From Stenotrophomonas nitritireducens (GTDB taxonomy: Bacteria; Pseudomonadota; Gammaproteobacteria; Xanthomonadales; Xanthomonadaceae): DNA of 64,000 nucleotides. The stretch is from contig NZ_CP016756.1 of the NCBI RefSeq assembly GCF_001700965.1, positions 2,904,501 to 2,968,500 of the forward strand, in the 5' to 3' direction. Of this stretch, positions 26,099-34,812 are shown in pieces. Both the position numbers and the translations under genes were made by a program. The notes beneath the pieces are model-generated. The model did no database searches. It was not told where the DNA came from and saw nothing but the letters and a program-made list of their open reading frames with translations. Every line of letters starts with the position of its first letter. The first letter of the stretch is position 1.

Positions 26099-27343
26099 TC
26101 AGAGGCCGTTCTGACTCGTCTGCACCTCTTGGATGAATTGCGCGAGTGAAATCAAGTACCCACGGTCGCTCTTGGGGTAGGCATCGTGGAGGTTTGAAGG
26201 AACGACTAGCGCAAGCTTCTTCGCCCTCATCTCGTACAATTGATGGGTAGAGATTGGGGCCTCGAGTGTAAGGAGATGCTTGTGCTCCACTCGGTCGGCT
26301 TCAGTAAGCACTTGTCTCCACCGATCCTTACATGTCGACTTCACGCCCAGCATGATCAGCCGTTGCGAATCAAAGCTCAGGTCAAGATAGCTGTTTTGAC
26401 TCGGGAACAGAAAATCGGGCTTCGAGCGGTTCTCTGTACGGGCGGTCCTGGAGTGCCTGAGCAGGTTTGCTTTGAATATATGCTCGAGGTGGTTCTCAAG
26501 CGTCAGACCTACGCGGCTCTTTCTTCGATTTTGGACAGAAAGAGAATAGGAGATGAACGAGTCCACGTCGGGCTTACCGTCTCCAGAAAGAAATCCTTCC
26601 TTCAGGCGCTTGGAGACAATGTGGTTTTCCAAAGCGCGGAATAGTTGCTCCTCCTTCTCCATCCATGCCATCAGCGCATGATCTGGGTCTGCGAGGGTAT
26701 CGACGCTCATGCACTTGGATCTGCTAAACGCAGAAAACTGAAGTGTCGTGGGAAAGGACTCTCCGAAGAGATTGATCATCTCATCCAAATGGCTGTCGTC
26801 GAGCCACCCGGGATCTAGGCCGATAGTTTCGAGAATTACCCTGGATGCGAAACTGAGCTGCTGCTTGTCGAAATCGTTCTCTGATCTGAGAACATAACGG
26901 ACGCCGCTGGTGTCCACGCCGAACAACCACTCAATCTGCTGCCCAACGCTCGATCCGCTTTTCGCAACAATCAGCAGAAGAGAGCCGTCTTGGCAGTGTG
27001 CAATGACAAGAACATCACCAGCGCCGAAATTTGCGGATACCGATGTGCTGGGGAAGTAGAGGCGATACTCATCTCGCATCACTCCGCGTTCCTCCCGAGC
27101 CTTCTGCCGGGCGTCGTACCAAGTCAGTAACGCATCCTCAACGATGGGCTCAGGCTCGCTATCGCTCAAATACATCATCTTTGAGGGATACGGCACTCGC
27201 TGGTTGGGCTCTCCCAACATTTCACGTAGTGCTCTTACGCCATTGAACTCATGCTGATTTGATCTGAGTACGTTCGCTTCCACCTCCGTAAGCCGCTTTG
27301 CAGCCACGCCTTGGAAATACTCAGACAGACTTCCTTGTTTCAT
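26099..27343 (-). CDS. Type II restriction endonuclease with EcoRII-C catalytic domain and novel N-terminus
   Basis: 414 residues. From about residue 270 the protein aligns with the EcoRII catalytic domain: NRRKSRVGLTLENHLEHIF (Glu283), SKPDFLFP (Asp310), LGVKSTCKDRWRQVLTEAD (Lys335), giving the PD-(D/E)xK set for cleavage at CCWGG. Residues 1-220 (MKQGSLSEYFQGVAAKRL...) show no similarity to EcoRII-N; that domain is encoded separately at 21298-21720. Follows vsr by 24 bases. Specificity for CCWGG is inferred from the catalytic domain and the Dcm-like partner. Confidence 0.85.
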   Translation of the reverse strand: MKQGSLSEYFQGVAAKRLTEVEANVLRSNQHEFNGVRALREMLGEPNQRVPYPSKMMYLSDSEPEPIVEDALLTWYDARQKAREERGVMRDEYRLYFPSTSVSANFGAGDVLVIAHCQDGSLLLIVAKSGSSVGQQIEWLFGVDTSGVRYVLRSENDFDKQQLSFASRVILETIGLDPGWLDDSHLDEMINLFGESFPTTLQFSAFSRSKCMSVDTLADPDHALMAWMEKEEQLFRALENHIVSKRLKEGFLSGDGKPDVDSFISYSLSVQNRRKSRVGLTLENHLEHIFKANLLRHSRTARTENRSKPDFLFPSQNSYLDLSFDSQRLIMLGVKSTCKDRWRQVLTEADRVEHKHLLTLEAPISTHQLYEMRAKKLALVVPSNLHDAYPKSDRGYLISLAQFIQEVQTSQNGL

Positions 27344-27367
27344 GCCGCCCCCTGTTGGCGCCAGTAA

Positions 27368-27796
27368 CTAGTGCTCTTTCAGTACATCTGACGCAATTTC
27401 ATCTAAAGCCCTACTTCGTCCATCGGAATGCAGTCCGCGGAGCGTGCATTCCCATACTTCTATTACTTTCCACCCCAGCGACTTTAGCTGATTTTTGACG
27501 CGTCTGTCTCGGGCTCTATTTCCATCAATCTTTGCTTGCCAGAACTCCGGTCTTGTCTTGGGTAGACGGTACAACGAGCAATCGTGACCATGCCAGAAGC
27601 ATCCATGGACAAAAACCACGGTCCGGTATTTCGGCAGCACGATATCCGGTCGTCCAGGCAGTCCAGCTCCACCCAGGCGGTAGCGGAATCCCCTCGCATG
27701 GAGGCCCTTGCGTACAAGGACCTCCAGCTTGGTATTCGAACCACGGATCCGCGACATCTGTGCGGACCGCTGTGCGGGAGTAATGCTGTCAACCAA
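27368..27796 (-). CDS. vsr: Very short patch repair endonuclease
   Basis: 142 residues, close to E. coli Vsr. Asp51 in GRPDIVLPKYRTVVFVHGCF and His69 in FWHGHDC align with the catalytic residues, and the zinc-binding Cys/His set (Cys66, His71, Cys73) is present. Vsr nicks next to T in T:G mismatches created by deamination of 5-methylcytosine at Dcm sites. It starts two bases after the dcm stop, so it is coupled to the methyltransferase. Confidence 0.95.
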   Translation of the reverse strand: MVDSITPAQRSAQMSRIRGSNTKLEVLVRKGLHARGFRYRLGGAGLPGRPDIVLPKYRTVVFVHGCFWHGHDCSLYRLPKTRPEFWQAKIDGNRARDRRVKNQLKSLGWKVIEVWECTLRGLHSDGRSRALDEIASDVLKEH

Positions 27797-27798
27797 GT

Positions 27799-29049
27799 TC
27801 AGGCCTTGGCCCTCTTCTTCGCTGGCTTTGCCGGCTCCGAAGCGGACTCCTGCAGGAGGTGGGGAACCATGATCCGCGCAACCTCGCTGATTACCGGGAC
27901 CACTACCGAGTTGCCGAACTGCTTGTAAGCACGGGTATCGGAGACCGGAATGCGGAAGTTGTCATCGAAGCCCATCAGGCGCGCGCACTCACGCGGTGTC
28001 AGGCGCCGAGGATTTTTCTTCGAGCCCTGCGAGATCAGGATCTCGGAGCCATCCTTGTAGTAACGGGCAGACAGCGTGCGGCAGGTTGTTTCGGGGGTGA
28101 CAAGGCCAAAACCGAAGCCGTTGCCTTTTTCTCTATGCTTGGCCGCATAGTTCTGCAGGTACTCCCAGAGTTTGTCGGACAGTGTGTACTTGTCCAGAAC
28201 CTTACCCTTGACACCGCCGATGTAAGGGGCGTCGGCGGGCTCGGAGCCGTCCTGGCGGTGCATCACTGATCCCATCTTTGGCGCGAAGCCAATGTCAGGC
28301 AGATCAAGATCGTCCCAGGTGAACGGAGTTTCTTCGCGGAACCCGACGATGATGATGCGCTCGCGATGCTGTGGGCCGAAGTGCTTGCCGTTGATCACTC
28401 TGTGGTGGACGTGATAACCAAGCTCGTTCTGCAGCACGTCGATGATGGTCGAGAATGTGCGGCCCTTGTCATGGCTCATCAGGTTCTTGACGTTCTCCAG
28501 CAGGAACGCGCGGGGCTTCTTCTCGGCAATGATGCGGGCTACGTCGAAGAAGAGCGTACCTTGCGTCTTGTCCGAGAAACCATGGGGACGGCCCAGTGCG
28601 TTCTTTTTCGAAACACCTGCAATGGAGAACGGCTGGCAGGGGAACCCTGCAAGCAGAACGTCGTGGTCGGGAACGTCACTTTCGTGGACCTTGGTGATGT
28701 CGGAGGCGAACATATGGCCCTCCCCATCATGGAAGTTCGCTCGATAGGTCTTTACCGCGTAAGGGTCCCACTCGCTGGTGAACACGCAACGGCCGCCCTG
28801 CTTCTCGAAGGCCGTACGGATGCCACCAATGCCAGCAAACAGATCGATGAAGCGGAATTTACCTTCACCTGCTGGAGGCTCGCCGAAAGGCAGGAGGCGC
28901 TGACGGATGGCGTCGGCAATGTAGGGCTTTGGTTCGGTTTCGCGGGTCTGCCAGCGGCGGACAGTCTTCGGATCGACTCCCAGTGCCTGGGCGACCTCCT
29001 TCGGGCTGAAGCGTTGGAGGGAAAGGTCGATCAATTGGTACGTATTCAT
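27799..29049 (-). CDS. dcm: DNA cytosine C5 methyltransferase, Dcm/M.EcoRII-like
   Basis: 416 residues. All C5-methyltransferase landmarks are present: [10 protein letters not shown] (71-76), catalytic Cys138 in [39 protein letters not shown] and [10 protein letters not shown]. Between motifs VIII and IX the target-recognition stretch (TLSDKLWEY...[14 protein letters not shown]...[15 protein letters not shown]) is very close to E. coli Dcm, so CCWGG is the predicted target. Residues 15-36 are a helix-turn-helix ([18 protein letters not shown]) that could autoregulate the promoter. First gene of the eight-gene operon; GGAG precedes the ATG. Confidence 0.93.
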   Translation of the reverse strand: MNTYQLIDLSLQRFSPKEVAQALGVDPKTVRRWQTRETEPKPYIADAIRQRLLPFGEPPAGEGKFRFIDLFAGIGGIRTAFEKQGGRCVFTSEWDPYAVKTYRANFHDGEGHMFASDITKVHESDVPDHDVLLAGFPCQPFSIAGVSKKNALGRPHGFSDKTQGTLFFDVARIIAEKKPRAFLLENVKNLMSHDKGRTFSTIIDVLQNELGYHVHHRVINGKHFGPQHRERIIIVGFREETPFTWDDLDLPDIGFAPKMGSVMHRQDGSEPADAPYIGGVKGKVLDKYTLSDKLWEYLQNYAAKHREKGNGFGFGLVTPETTCRTLSARYYKDGSEILISQGSKKNPRRLTPRECARLMGFDDNFRIPVSDTRAYKQFGNSVVVPVISEVARIMVPHLLQESASEPAKPAKKRAKA

Positions 29050-29069
29050 GAAGGCTCCGGGAACAACGG

Positions 29070-29108
29070 GGACAGTATGTCCAATTTCTTCCCGTGGGAA
29101 AAGAAATA
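29070..29108. promoter_or_regulatory. Palindromes upstream of the restriction operon
   Basis: GGACAGTATGTCC at 29070-29082 is a 5-3-5 perfect inverted repeat 21 bases upstream of the dcm start. Next to it, 29085-29108 is a near-palindrome with TTTCTTCCC and GGGAAAAGAAA arms. Both lie in the presumed operon promoter. They are candidates for binding by the Dcm helix-turn-helix or by the operon's sigma-4-like protein. Confidence 0.45.
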
Positions 29109-29597
29109 AATCAGGCGAATTTGTCAGAATCCGTAAGGCTTCGGGCCAGCGTGCTCAGCGCGCCCACTTTGAACACGTGTTGTCGCAGATGTTGAGACGG
29201 AAGAGCACTCAACATCTGGTTCTGGCTGCTCAGGAAAATTCATCGTGTTGGCGCTGAGCTCGAAACCGGGTACCAGCCAGCAAGCGGGTTGAGACCCGAC
29301 GGCCGACGCTCCAGGGGCGGGGCAATGGGCTTCGGAAGAAAGAAGGAAGAAAGAGACTGTTTGGCTGAAGCATCTTCTCCCTGGCTGCTACCTCGAAAGG
29401 GTATCCGGTGCGGAATGGCGCTCCAGCAGCTCACGAATTCAATCGCCGTACGGGCCAAAAGGTTTTGTACGATAGCGGCCGAAACAACCGGCTACGGGCC
29501 GCTACCGGCTCTTACGATTGACCGGCACGTCAAGTCTGAAACATGTCCATCATCGGCTGATGTCATAGCCAACCCATCCCAGAACCACGAACACCCA
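29109..29597. other. Intergenic region at island edge
   Basis: No gene, tRNA, integrase remnant or clear direct repeat matching the other island end was seen. GC is intermediate. Short open frames here (for example minus strand 29240-29458) have no ribosome site or recognisable similarity. It contains the promoter region of the diguanylate cyclase. Confidence 0.4.
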
Positions 29598-30791
29598 ATG
29601 ATCGCCACCCTCCTAGTCGGCATGCTCTGCGTTTACCTGCTGAGCTTCACCGTGATGTTTCTGCTCATCAGTCGTCGGCTGCAGGACGAGAACATGGGCA
29701 TGGACGTCTTTGGCGTGGGCAACCTCATGCTGGGTGGCGCCTATGTGCTGCAGTTGCTGGAAGGGGCGCCGGGCTGGAGTTGGCTGAGCATGCTCAACCA
29801 CACGCTCACGCTGTGCTCGCTGCTGGCGTATTGCGTGGGGGGGGCGCGGTTCTTTGGCCGCTCGACACCGCTTGCGGTGCCGCTGCTGTGCCTGGCTGTG
29901 GGTTACAGCCTGGTGCAGATCCTGGTGAACTGGGCCTTCGGCCCGGTGGCGCGCTATGTGATGTTGGCCGGTGTCTGCGCGGTGTCCTTCGTCGCGATGG
30001 TGGCGATGCTGTTGTACGGCGTGCGCAGCTTCGCCAAGGATCTGCGCGGCGAAGTGTTGTTGTTTGCCGGCCTGATCAGCGGCATCTGCGTTTTGAACGT
30101 GATCAAGCTCAGCAAGCTGTTGTCCGGCGGCTTTGAGGCGGTGAGCAACGATGGCCGGTTCTCTATGGTCTTCTACGTCTACATGTGTTCGCTGGCGACC
30201 ATCCTGCCGCCGTCGATTGTGTGGTTGGTGCTGCGGCGCCTTACCGACAGCTTGCGGACCGTTGCAGCCCGCGATCCGCTGACCCATCTGCTCAACCGTC
30301 GCGGTCTGAGTACGGCGCTGGACGCCTGCTTCCGGCGGCCGGGAACCACGGCTCGGCTGCTGTTGGTCGATCTGGATCACTTCAAGAACATCAACGACAG
30401 CTACGGCCATCATGTGGGTGATGAGGTGCTGTGCGGGGTGGCCGACGCGCTGCGCGCCTCGGTGCGCAAGGACGACCTGGTCTGCAGGCTGGGCGGCGAG
30501 GAGTTCGCGGTGATCTGTGTGGGCGCCGATGATGCGTCCGTGCTGCGCCTGGCCGAGCGCGTGCGCAGCAGTATCGAGCAGAAGGTGATGCTGCAGGGCG
30601 CGCTCTACGCGCAGCTGCGTTGCACGGTGACCATCGGTGTATCAGACAGCTTTGGCAGCGAGGCGGCCTTGGGCCAGGCCATGCAGCAGGCCGATGCGGC
30701 GCTGTATCGCGGCAAGCACACCGGCCGCAACCGGGTGGAGCACAACCAGGGCCCGAGTCGGCGCAACGCTACGCTGGATACGGTTCACTAG
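29598..30791 (+). CDS. Membrane diguanylate cyclase
   Basis: 397 residues from ATG 29598; upstream in-frame starts lie in sequence that does not look coding. About seven hydrophobic segments cover residues 1-215 with no recognised sensor family. The GGDEF domain follows: DLDHFKNINDSYGHHVGD (metal and substrate binding) and GGEEF at 299-303, which is catalytically competent. The inhibitory RxxD site is present at 290-293. It should make cyclic di-GMP, which commonly activates GT2 polysaccharide synthases like the one at 1800-3314, though no direct link is shown. Confidence 0.9.
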   Translation: MIATLLVGMLCVYLLSFTVMFLLISRRLQDENMGMDVFGVGNLMLGGAYVLQLLEGAPGWSWLSMLNHTLTLCSLLAYCVGGARFFGRSTPLAVPLLCLAVGYSLVQILVNWAFGPVARYVMLAGVCAVSFVAMVAMLLYGVRSFAKDLRGEVLLFAGLISGICVLNVIKLSKLLSGGFEAVSNDGRFSMVFYVYMCSLATILPPSIVWLVLRRLTDSLRTVAARDPLTHLLNRRGLSTALDACFRRPGTTARLLLVDLDHFKNINDSYGHHVGDEVLCGVADALRASVRKDDLVCRLGGEEFAVICVGADDASVLRLAERVRSSIEQKVMLQGALYAQLRCTVTIGVSDSFGSEAALGQAMQQADAALYRGKHTGRNRVEHNQGPSRRNATLDTVH

Positions 30792-31158
30792 CCGCTTGGG
30801 TTGCTGTCCCGGTTTTGTTGATGCCGATATTTGGCTCGGGAAAAATCTTTCTAGGTCCAGCCTTGCGCGCGATAGATGAGTTGGCCGAGTGTTGGCTGCG
30901 ATGCTCATCCACGGCCGGATATATGCATTTTGGATCGCTGGACCGACGGCTCCCTGCCGGCAGTCGGCCGTGCATCCCGAAGGGCCAAAATATTGACGCG
31001 CTTGAGCGCTCTATCGCCTGCATGCGCTGTGTATACGCTGCCAATTGCCGTCTATAGAATTCGCTCCGGGGATTCCAGATATTTGCTTCGCGCCTTCAAC
31101 GGGGCGGGATGGCTGGCGGGTTCCTCCCACTATTCCTGTCGAAATGGAAGTCGCATAA
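30792..31158. other. Intergenic region, nothing recognised
   Basis: 367 bases between the diguanylate cyclase and the secreted-protein gene. No gene, repeat family member or terminator with a T-run was recognised. The last about 60 bases presumably hold the promoter of the next gene; GGAAG lies upstream of its ATG. Confidence 0.4.
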
Positions 31159-32112
31159 ATGCAGATTCGTTTGTTGTCGCTGGCGCTGTTGGCACTGGTG
31201 TGTGCGGATGCCCGCGCTGTTGAAGACCTTGCACCGCAGGAAGCTGCAGCAACCGTCGAGCGCCCTGCGCGTATCCGCCTGTTCGGGCAGAACGGCGTCG
31301 GCCTCACGATGTATACCAATGCACGCTGCAAGGACGAATACGACGAAGAGGTCGAGGCGTCCGGTTCGATTGGGCACTACTTCAAGGCAATGGTGCGCAA
31401 GAAGCCGGAGAACGTGACCATCGGCATGCCCGAGACCGCCGACACGCGCAATCTGGCTACACGCGACAAGCTATGGGCCAGCCCGTATTACGCCGAGCAC
31501 CCGCTGGTGCCGGGGCAGCCGGTGATGCTCAAGGCGAACATCGCCAATGGCTCAGGCTGGACCTGCAACCGCGGCCGCGGTATCGAAGCCAGCTTTGTTC
31601 CAGAGTCCGGCGTGGACTACGAGGGCGACATGATCCGCGACTTCGAAGGCGGCAGCTGCGGCATCGCCTTGCGGCGGATAGCACCGGACGGAACCACCAC
31701 ACCGGTCATCAGCCGCATGATGGCGCCCAAGTGCGAGGCTGAGCCGGCACCTGCGCCATCATTGATGGTGATGCTGATGGATCCGGACAACCTGCAGTAC
31801 CGGCTCGCCGAAGAGGGCGCCGGCATCGATGAGCTGGACAACGATGAGGACAGCATCGAGGACCTGGAGGAAATGATCGCCGAGGCGCCCATCGCACCGG
31901 GCGTGCCGGTATGCATCGTCGCCAGTGACGAAACCAATAGCAGCGAGTTCGGCAAGGCGCTCCCGGCGCTGCTGGAAAAACGTGGTGTACAGGCACAGGT
32001 GACCCGGGTAGACGCCAAGGTGCTCACGGCGGAATGGAACCTGACCGAACAGCGGCCGCTGAGCTTTGCCCTGGCCGAGTACTACTGCAGGTCGATTGCC
32101 GGGCAGCGTTGA
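31159..32112 (+). CDS. Secreted protein of unknown function, paralogue of the 45010 gene
   Basis: 317 residues. Signal peptide ends near ADARA. The N-terminal half of the mature protein matches the product of 45010-45615 along its length: RIRLFGQNGVGLTMYTN, a Cys shortly after, PLVPGQPV, GWTC and a final GGSCGIALRRIAPDGT. Four cysteines in this half suggest two disulfides. The C-terminal 120 residues, absent from the paralogue, include an acidic stretch (DELDNDEDSIEDLEEM) and a small alpha/beta-like segment. No known domain recognised. Confidence 0.75.
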   Translation: MQIRLLSLALLALVCADARAVEDLAPQEAAATVERPARIRLFGQNGVGLTMYTNARCKDEYDEEVEASGSIGHYFKAMVRKKPENVTIGMPETADTRNLATRDKLWASPYYAEHPLVPGQPVMLKANIANGSGWTCNRGRGIEASFVPESGVDYEGDMIRDFEGGSCGIALRRIAPDGTTTPVISRMMAPKCEAEPAPAPSLMVMLMDPDNLQYRLAEEGAGIDELDNDEDSIEDLEEMIAEAPIAPGVPVCIVASDETNSSEFGKALPALLEKRGVQAQVTRVDAKVLTAEWNLTEQRPLSFALAEYYCRSIAGQR

Positions 32113-32313
32113 TGGAGCCGCATGTATTTGCGGGGAATTGCAGATAGCAAGCGTGGAGCCAGAACAGCACGAATGGAAAGGATTGGGCCTTCCTGTGCTG
32201 CGCATTTGCTTTTTTGGCGGGACGAGACAGGGGCGTGATTTCACCACGCCCTGATTGCGGCTTGGGCTGCATCGAGCGCTATGCTGCGAGCAACTGCACA
32301 AGGAAGCTGCGCT

Positions 32314-32826
32314 ATGACTCAACGGCAAAAAAGCGTGTTCATACTATTGGCAGCGCTATTGATGCTGCCGGGCACAGCTCCAGGTAGTCAGCCCAAAGGT
32401 CGGTATCAGAAAGCGGTGATTTCAGACGAAGGCGGTGTTCTTTGCTTGCGGGCGAATGATGTGCCGGAGTTGAAGCGCGCCGCATCCATAGTCACCAACC
32501 TTACGATCTACCATCGCCAAGGCGGCGCTCAACGCCCCATCTGGTCGCAGAGCTATCCTCCGAATGAAGTGGCGCCGCCAGTGATATCACCGGGTGATTG
32601 CATGGATGACGTCGGCACGGAAGAAAATCCCTTGCCGGCGCTAGTTCCTGGCGCGCAGTATTCGGCGGAAGTTGCTGCCTTCATTGTGGACAAGAGCGGG
32701 AGCCCAGTGAGGCGTTGGTATAGCGGCCACTTCTGCGTGGTGCGCAGTGAGGGCGGGTTTGAGGTTCGACAGGTGCTGTTTGACCGGCGCCGGGGCGTTT
32801 GGGGCTGGGATGCATGCGGCTTGTAG
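32314..32826 (+). CDS. Small exported protein of unknown function
   Basis: 170 residues from ATG 32314, chosen because AAGGAA is eight bases upstream. A signal peptide ends near APGS. The mature part is beta-rich with three or four cysteines (GGVLCLRAND, PGDCMDD, HFCVV, DACGL). No family recognised. It lies downstream of another exported protein on the same strand, with about 200 bases between, so co-transcription is uncertain. Confidence 0.65.
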   Translation: MTQRQKSVFILLAALLMLPGTAPGSQPKGRYQKAVISDEGGVLCLRANDVPELKRAASIVTNLTIYHRQGGAQRPIWSQSYPPNEVAPPVISPGDCMDDVGTEENPLPALVPGAQYSAEVAAFIVDKSGSPVRRWYSGHFCVVRSEGGFEVRQVLFDRRRGVWGWDACGL

Positions 32827-32942
32827 GTTGGATCGCACCTGGGGCAACGACGGTATTGCGTTGGGGCTGCTTCCTTGGGTGAACGAATGGTCTGGCCCGG
32901 TCACTCGCTACCACGCCAACCACTTGCTGGCATCATCCCTCC

Positions 32943-34034
32943 ATGGCCATCACCCTCGACCACCTGCGGCGCTATGCCGTCGCCCGCTCGCTGTTCAAGC
33001 CAACCACGCTGATGCAAGCCATCGCGAAGCTGGGCTTTGTCCAGGCCGATCCGATTCGTGCACCTGCACGGGCGCAGGATCTGACCCTGCGGCAGCGGGT
33101 GGTGGGCTACCGCGCAGGCGATCTGGAAAGGCGTTATCCGCGCTTGCCGTTGGAGGAAGATTTCTTCGTCAACTATGGCTTCCTACCGCACAGCCACCAC
33201 GCGCTGATGCATCCGCGTCAGGCACGCTTGGAGTGGACGCCGGCGCGCTGGAAGCAGGCGCAGGCAGTGCAGGAATTCATCGCCGAGCGCGGTGCGGTAC
33301 ACCCGCGGGAAGTGGATGCCCACTTTGCACATGGCAAGACCACCAACTGGTTTGGTGGATCGTCCAATGCCAGCACGCAGTTGCTGGATGGCATGCATTA
33401 TCGCGGCCTGCTGCGGGTGGCGCGGCGTGATGGCGGTACCCGCGTGTACGCGGTGCATGAGGCGGCACCGGCGGTGCCTGCGTTCGATATCGACGTACGC
33501 ATGGATGCACTGATTGATCTCATTGTCGCCAAGTACGCACCCTTGCCGGACGCCAGCCTGGGGCAGCTGGTGGCCTACCTGGGCAATGGTGTCCCGCAGT
33601 GGAAGGATGCGCGCAAGCCGGCCCTGGTGCGGGCGCGTCAGCGCTTGCAGCGGGTGAGGGTGGATGGTGTGGATTGGCTGTGGCCGGCCGATGAGCGCGC
33701 CGAGCGCCGCCGTTGGAAGCCGGATGCGCAGGTACGGCTGTTGACGCCATTCGACCCGGTGGTATGGGACCGGCGTCGTTTCGAGCTGTTATGGGGCTGG
33801 GCCTATCGCTTCGAGGCGTATACCCCGCCGGCCAAGCGCAAGTTGGGCTATTACGCCTTGCCGCTGTTGTGGGGCGATCAGGTGATTGGCTGGGGCAATC
33901 TGTCTGTTGCCGGTGGCGCATTGAATGCTGAACTCCGGTACGTCGACGGGCGGCCGCCGCGCGATGTCGCGTTTGTCCGCGAACTGGACGCAGAGCTGGC
34001 GCGGATGCGGGTATTCCTGGGCCTTGAAGATTGA
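32943..34034 (+). CDS. YcaQ-family winged-helix DNA glycosylase
   Basis: 363 residues. Family landmarks are the N-terminal FVQADPIRAPARAQDLTLRQRV, where Q-A-D is the QxD catalytic pair of the YcaQ/AlkX branch (AlkZ has QxQ), and the C-terminal LLTPFDPVVWDRRRFELLWGWAYRFEAYTPPAKRKLGYYALPLLWGD. Tandem winged helices form the body. Family members excise alkylated bases and unhook interstrand crosslinks. No repair genes are adjacent and no SOS operator is visible. Confidence 0.85.
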   Translation: MAITLDHLRRYAVARSLFKPTTLMQAIAKLGFVQADPIRAPARAQDLTLRQRVVGYRAGDLERRYPRLPLEEDFFVNYGFLPHSHHALMHPRQARLEWTPARWKQAQAVQEFIAERGAVHPREVDAHFAHGKTTNWFGGSSNASTQLLDGMHYRGLLRVARRDGGTRVYAVHEAAPAVPAFDIDVRMDALIDLIVAKYAPLPDASLGQLVAYLGNGVPQWKDARKPALVRARQRLQRVRVDGVDWLWPADERAERRRWKPDAQVRLLTPFDPVVWDRRRFELLWGWAYRFEAYTPPAKRKLGYYALPLLWGDQVIGWGNLSVAGGALNAELRYVDGRPPRDVAFVRELDAELARMRVFLGLED

Positions 34035-34242
34035 GCTGAAATCGTTGGCGCCGCTGGGGTAGGGCGGGTTTGGCCTTGTGCATCCCGGCTGTCCTGCTTG
34101 TATCGGAGTGGGCGGAGCATGCAGCTCGTTTGGCTGCGGCTATTGATGGCAGGAAGTCATGTTGCTCGGATAAGTTGATCGGTCGCGGCTGCATCGGGCA
34201 TGCTGCATCGCCTCCACAAGCGCTGTCGCCAGGATCACCCAC

Positions 34243-34638
34243 GTGCCGCCAACCACCGCTGCAACCGCCCGCAACAGCGGTGTCCATATGGCTGTGGCTT
34301 TCGTGGCCATGGGCAGCTGGGCCGCGTTCGCGAATCTGGCGCATCCGATGCCGCGGCCGTTGATCGCAGGGCTGGTGCAGGGCACCTTGTCGGCGCTGAT
34401 CACCTTGTTCCTGAAGCGGATGATCGAAGCGCTTTCGGCCCGCTTGCCCGGCAGTGCGGGTTATTGGGTGCCGCCGGTGGTTGCGATCGCGGCGTCTTTG
34501 AGCCTGCTCAGCAGCATTCATTGGCTGGCAGGCACGCCTGAGATCCTGCGGACGATTGTTGTCCCGTTGTCGGTTACGGCTGTTTACGCGACTACTTACA
34601 ATCTTGCGCTGCGGCGCGCGGCGAAGGCTGGCCAGTAG
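34243..34638 (+). CDS. Small inner-membrane protein, unknown
   Basis: 131 residues from GTG 34243, supported by AGGA eight bases upstream; ATG 34288 is an alternative. Three to four hydrophobic helices are visible (AVAFVAMGSWAAFANLA, LIAGLVQGTLSALITLFL, WVPPVVAIAASLSLLSSI, VVPLSVTAVYATTYNLAL). No known transporter motif. Similar short membrane proteins are annotated as hypothetical in this family. Confidence 0.6.
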   Translation: MPPTTAATARNSGVHMAVAFVAMGSWAAFANLAHPMPRPLIAGLVQGTLSALITLFLKRMIEALSARLPGSAGYWVPPVVAIAASLSLLSSIHWLAGTPEILRTIVVPLSVTAVYATTYNLALRRAAKAGQ

Positions 34639-34675
34639 GCGTGGTGTAGGGCGCGAAGCGAAAGGCCTTGAAGCA

Positions 34676-34722
34676 CCCCTCCCAACCCTCCCCTTGCCTG
34701 CGGCAAAGGGAGGGCTCAACGC
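34676..34722. repeat. Dispersed CCCTCCC hairpin repeat
   Basis: One inverted copy of the hairpin family seen at 7936-8290, with CCCTCCCAACCCTCCCC and AAAGGGAGGG arms around CTTGCCTGCGGCA. It lies between the membrane protein and the lipoprotein gene. Confidence 0.7.
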
Positions 34723-34812
34723 GGCGCTCGCTTCCGCCGGCGCATGCCGCGTACTACCATCGCCGGGCCGGCCAGCGAGGGACGCGGGCGCGAGCATCCA
34801 ACCGGGGGCGAC

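Noticed and set aside
19640..29049. DISARM, BREX or Druantia system
   Set aside because: No DUF1998, PglZ, BrxC or phospholipase-D nuclease gene; the gene set differs. The methyltransferase is a Dcm-type C5 enzyme.
19482..29597. Prophage or integrative element
   Set aside because: No integrase, phage structural gene, tRNA target or flanking direct repeat was found.
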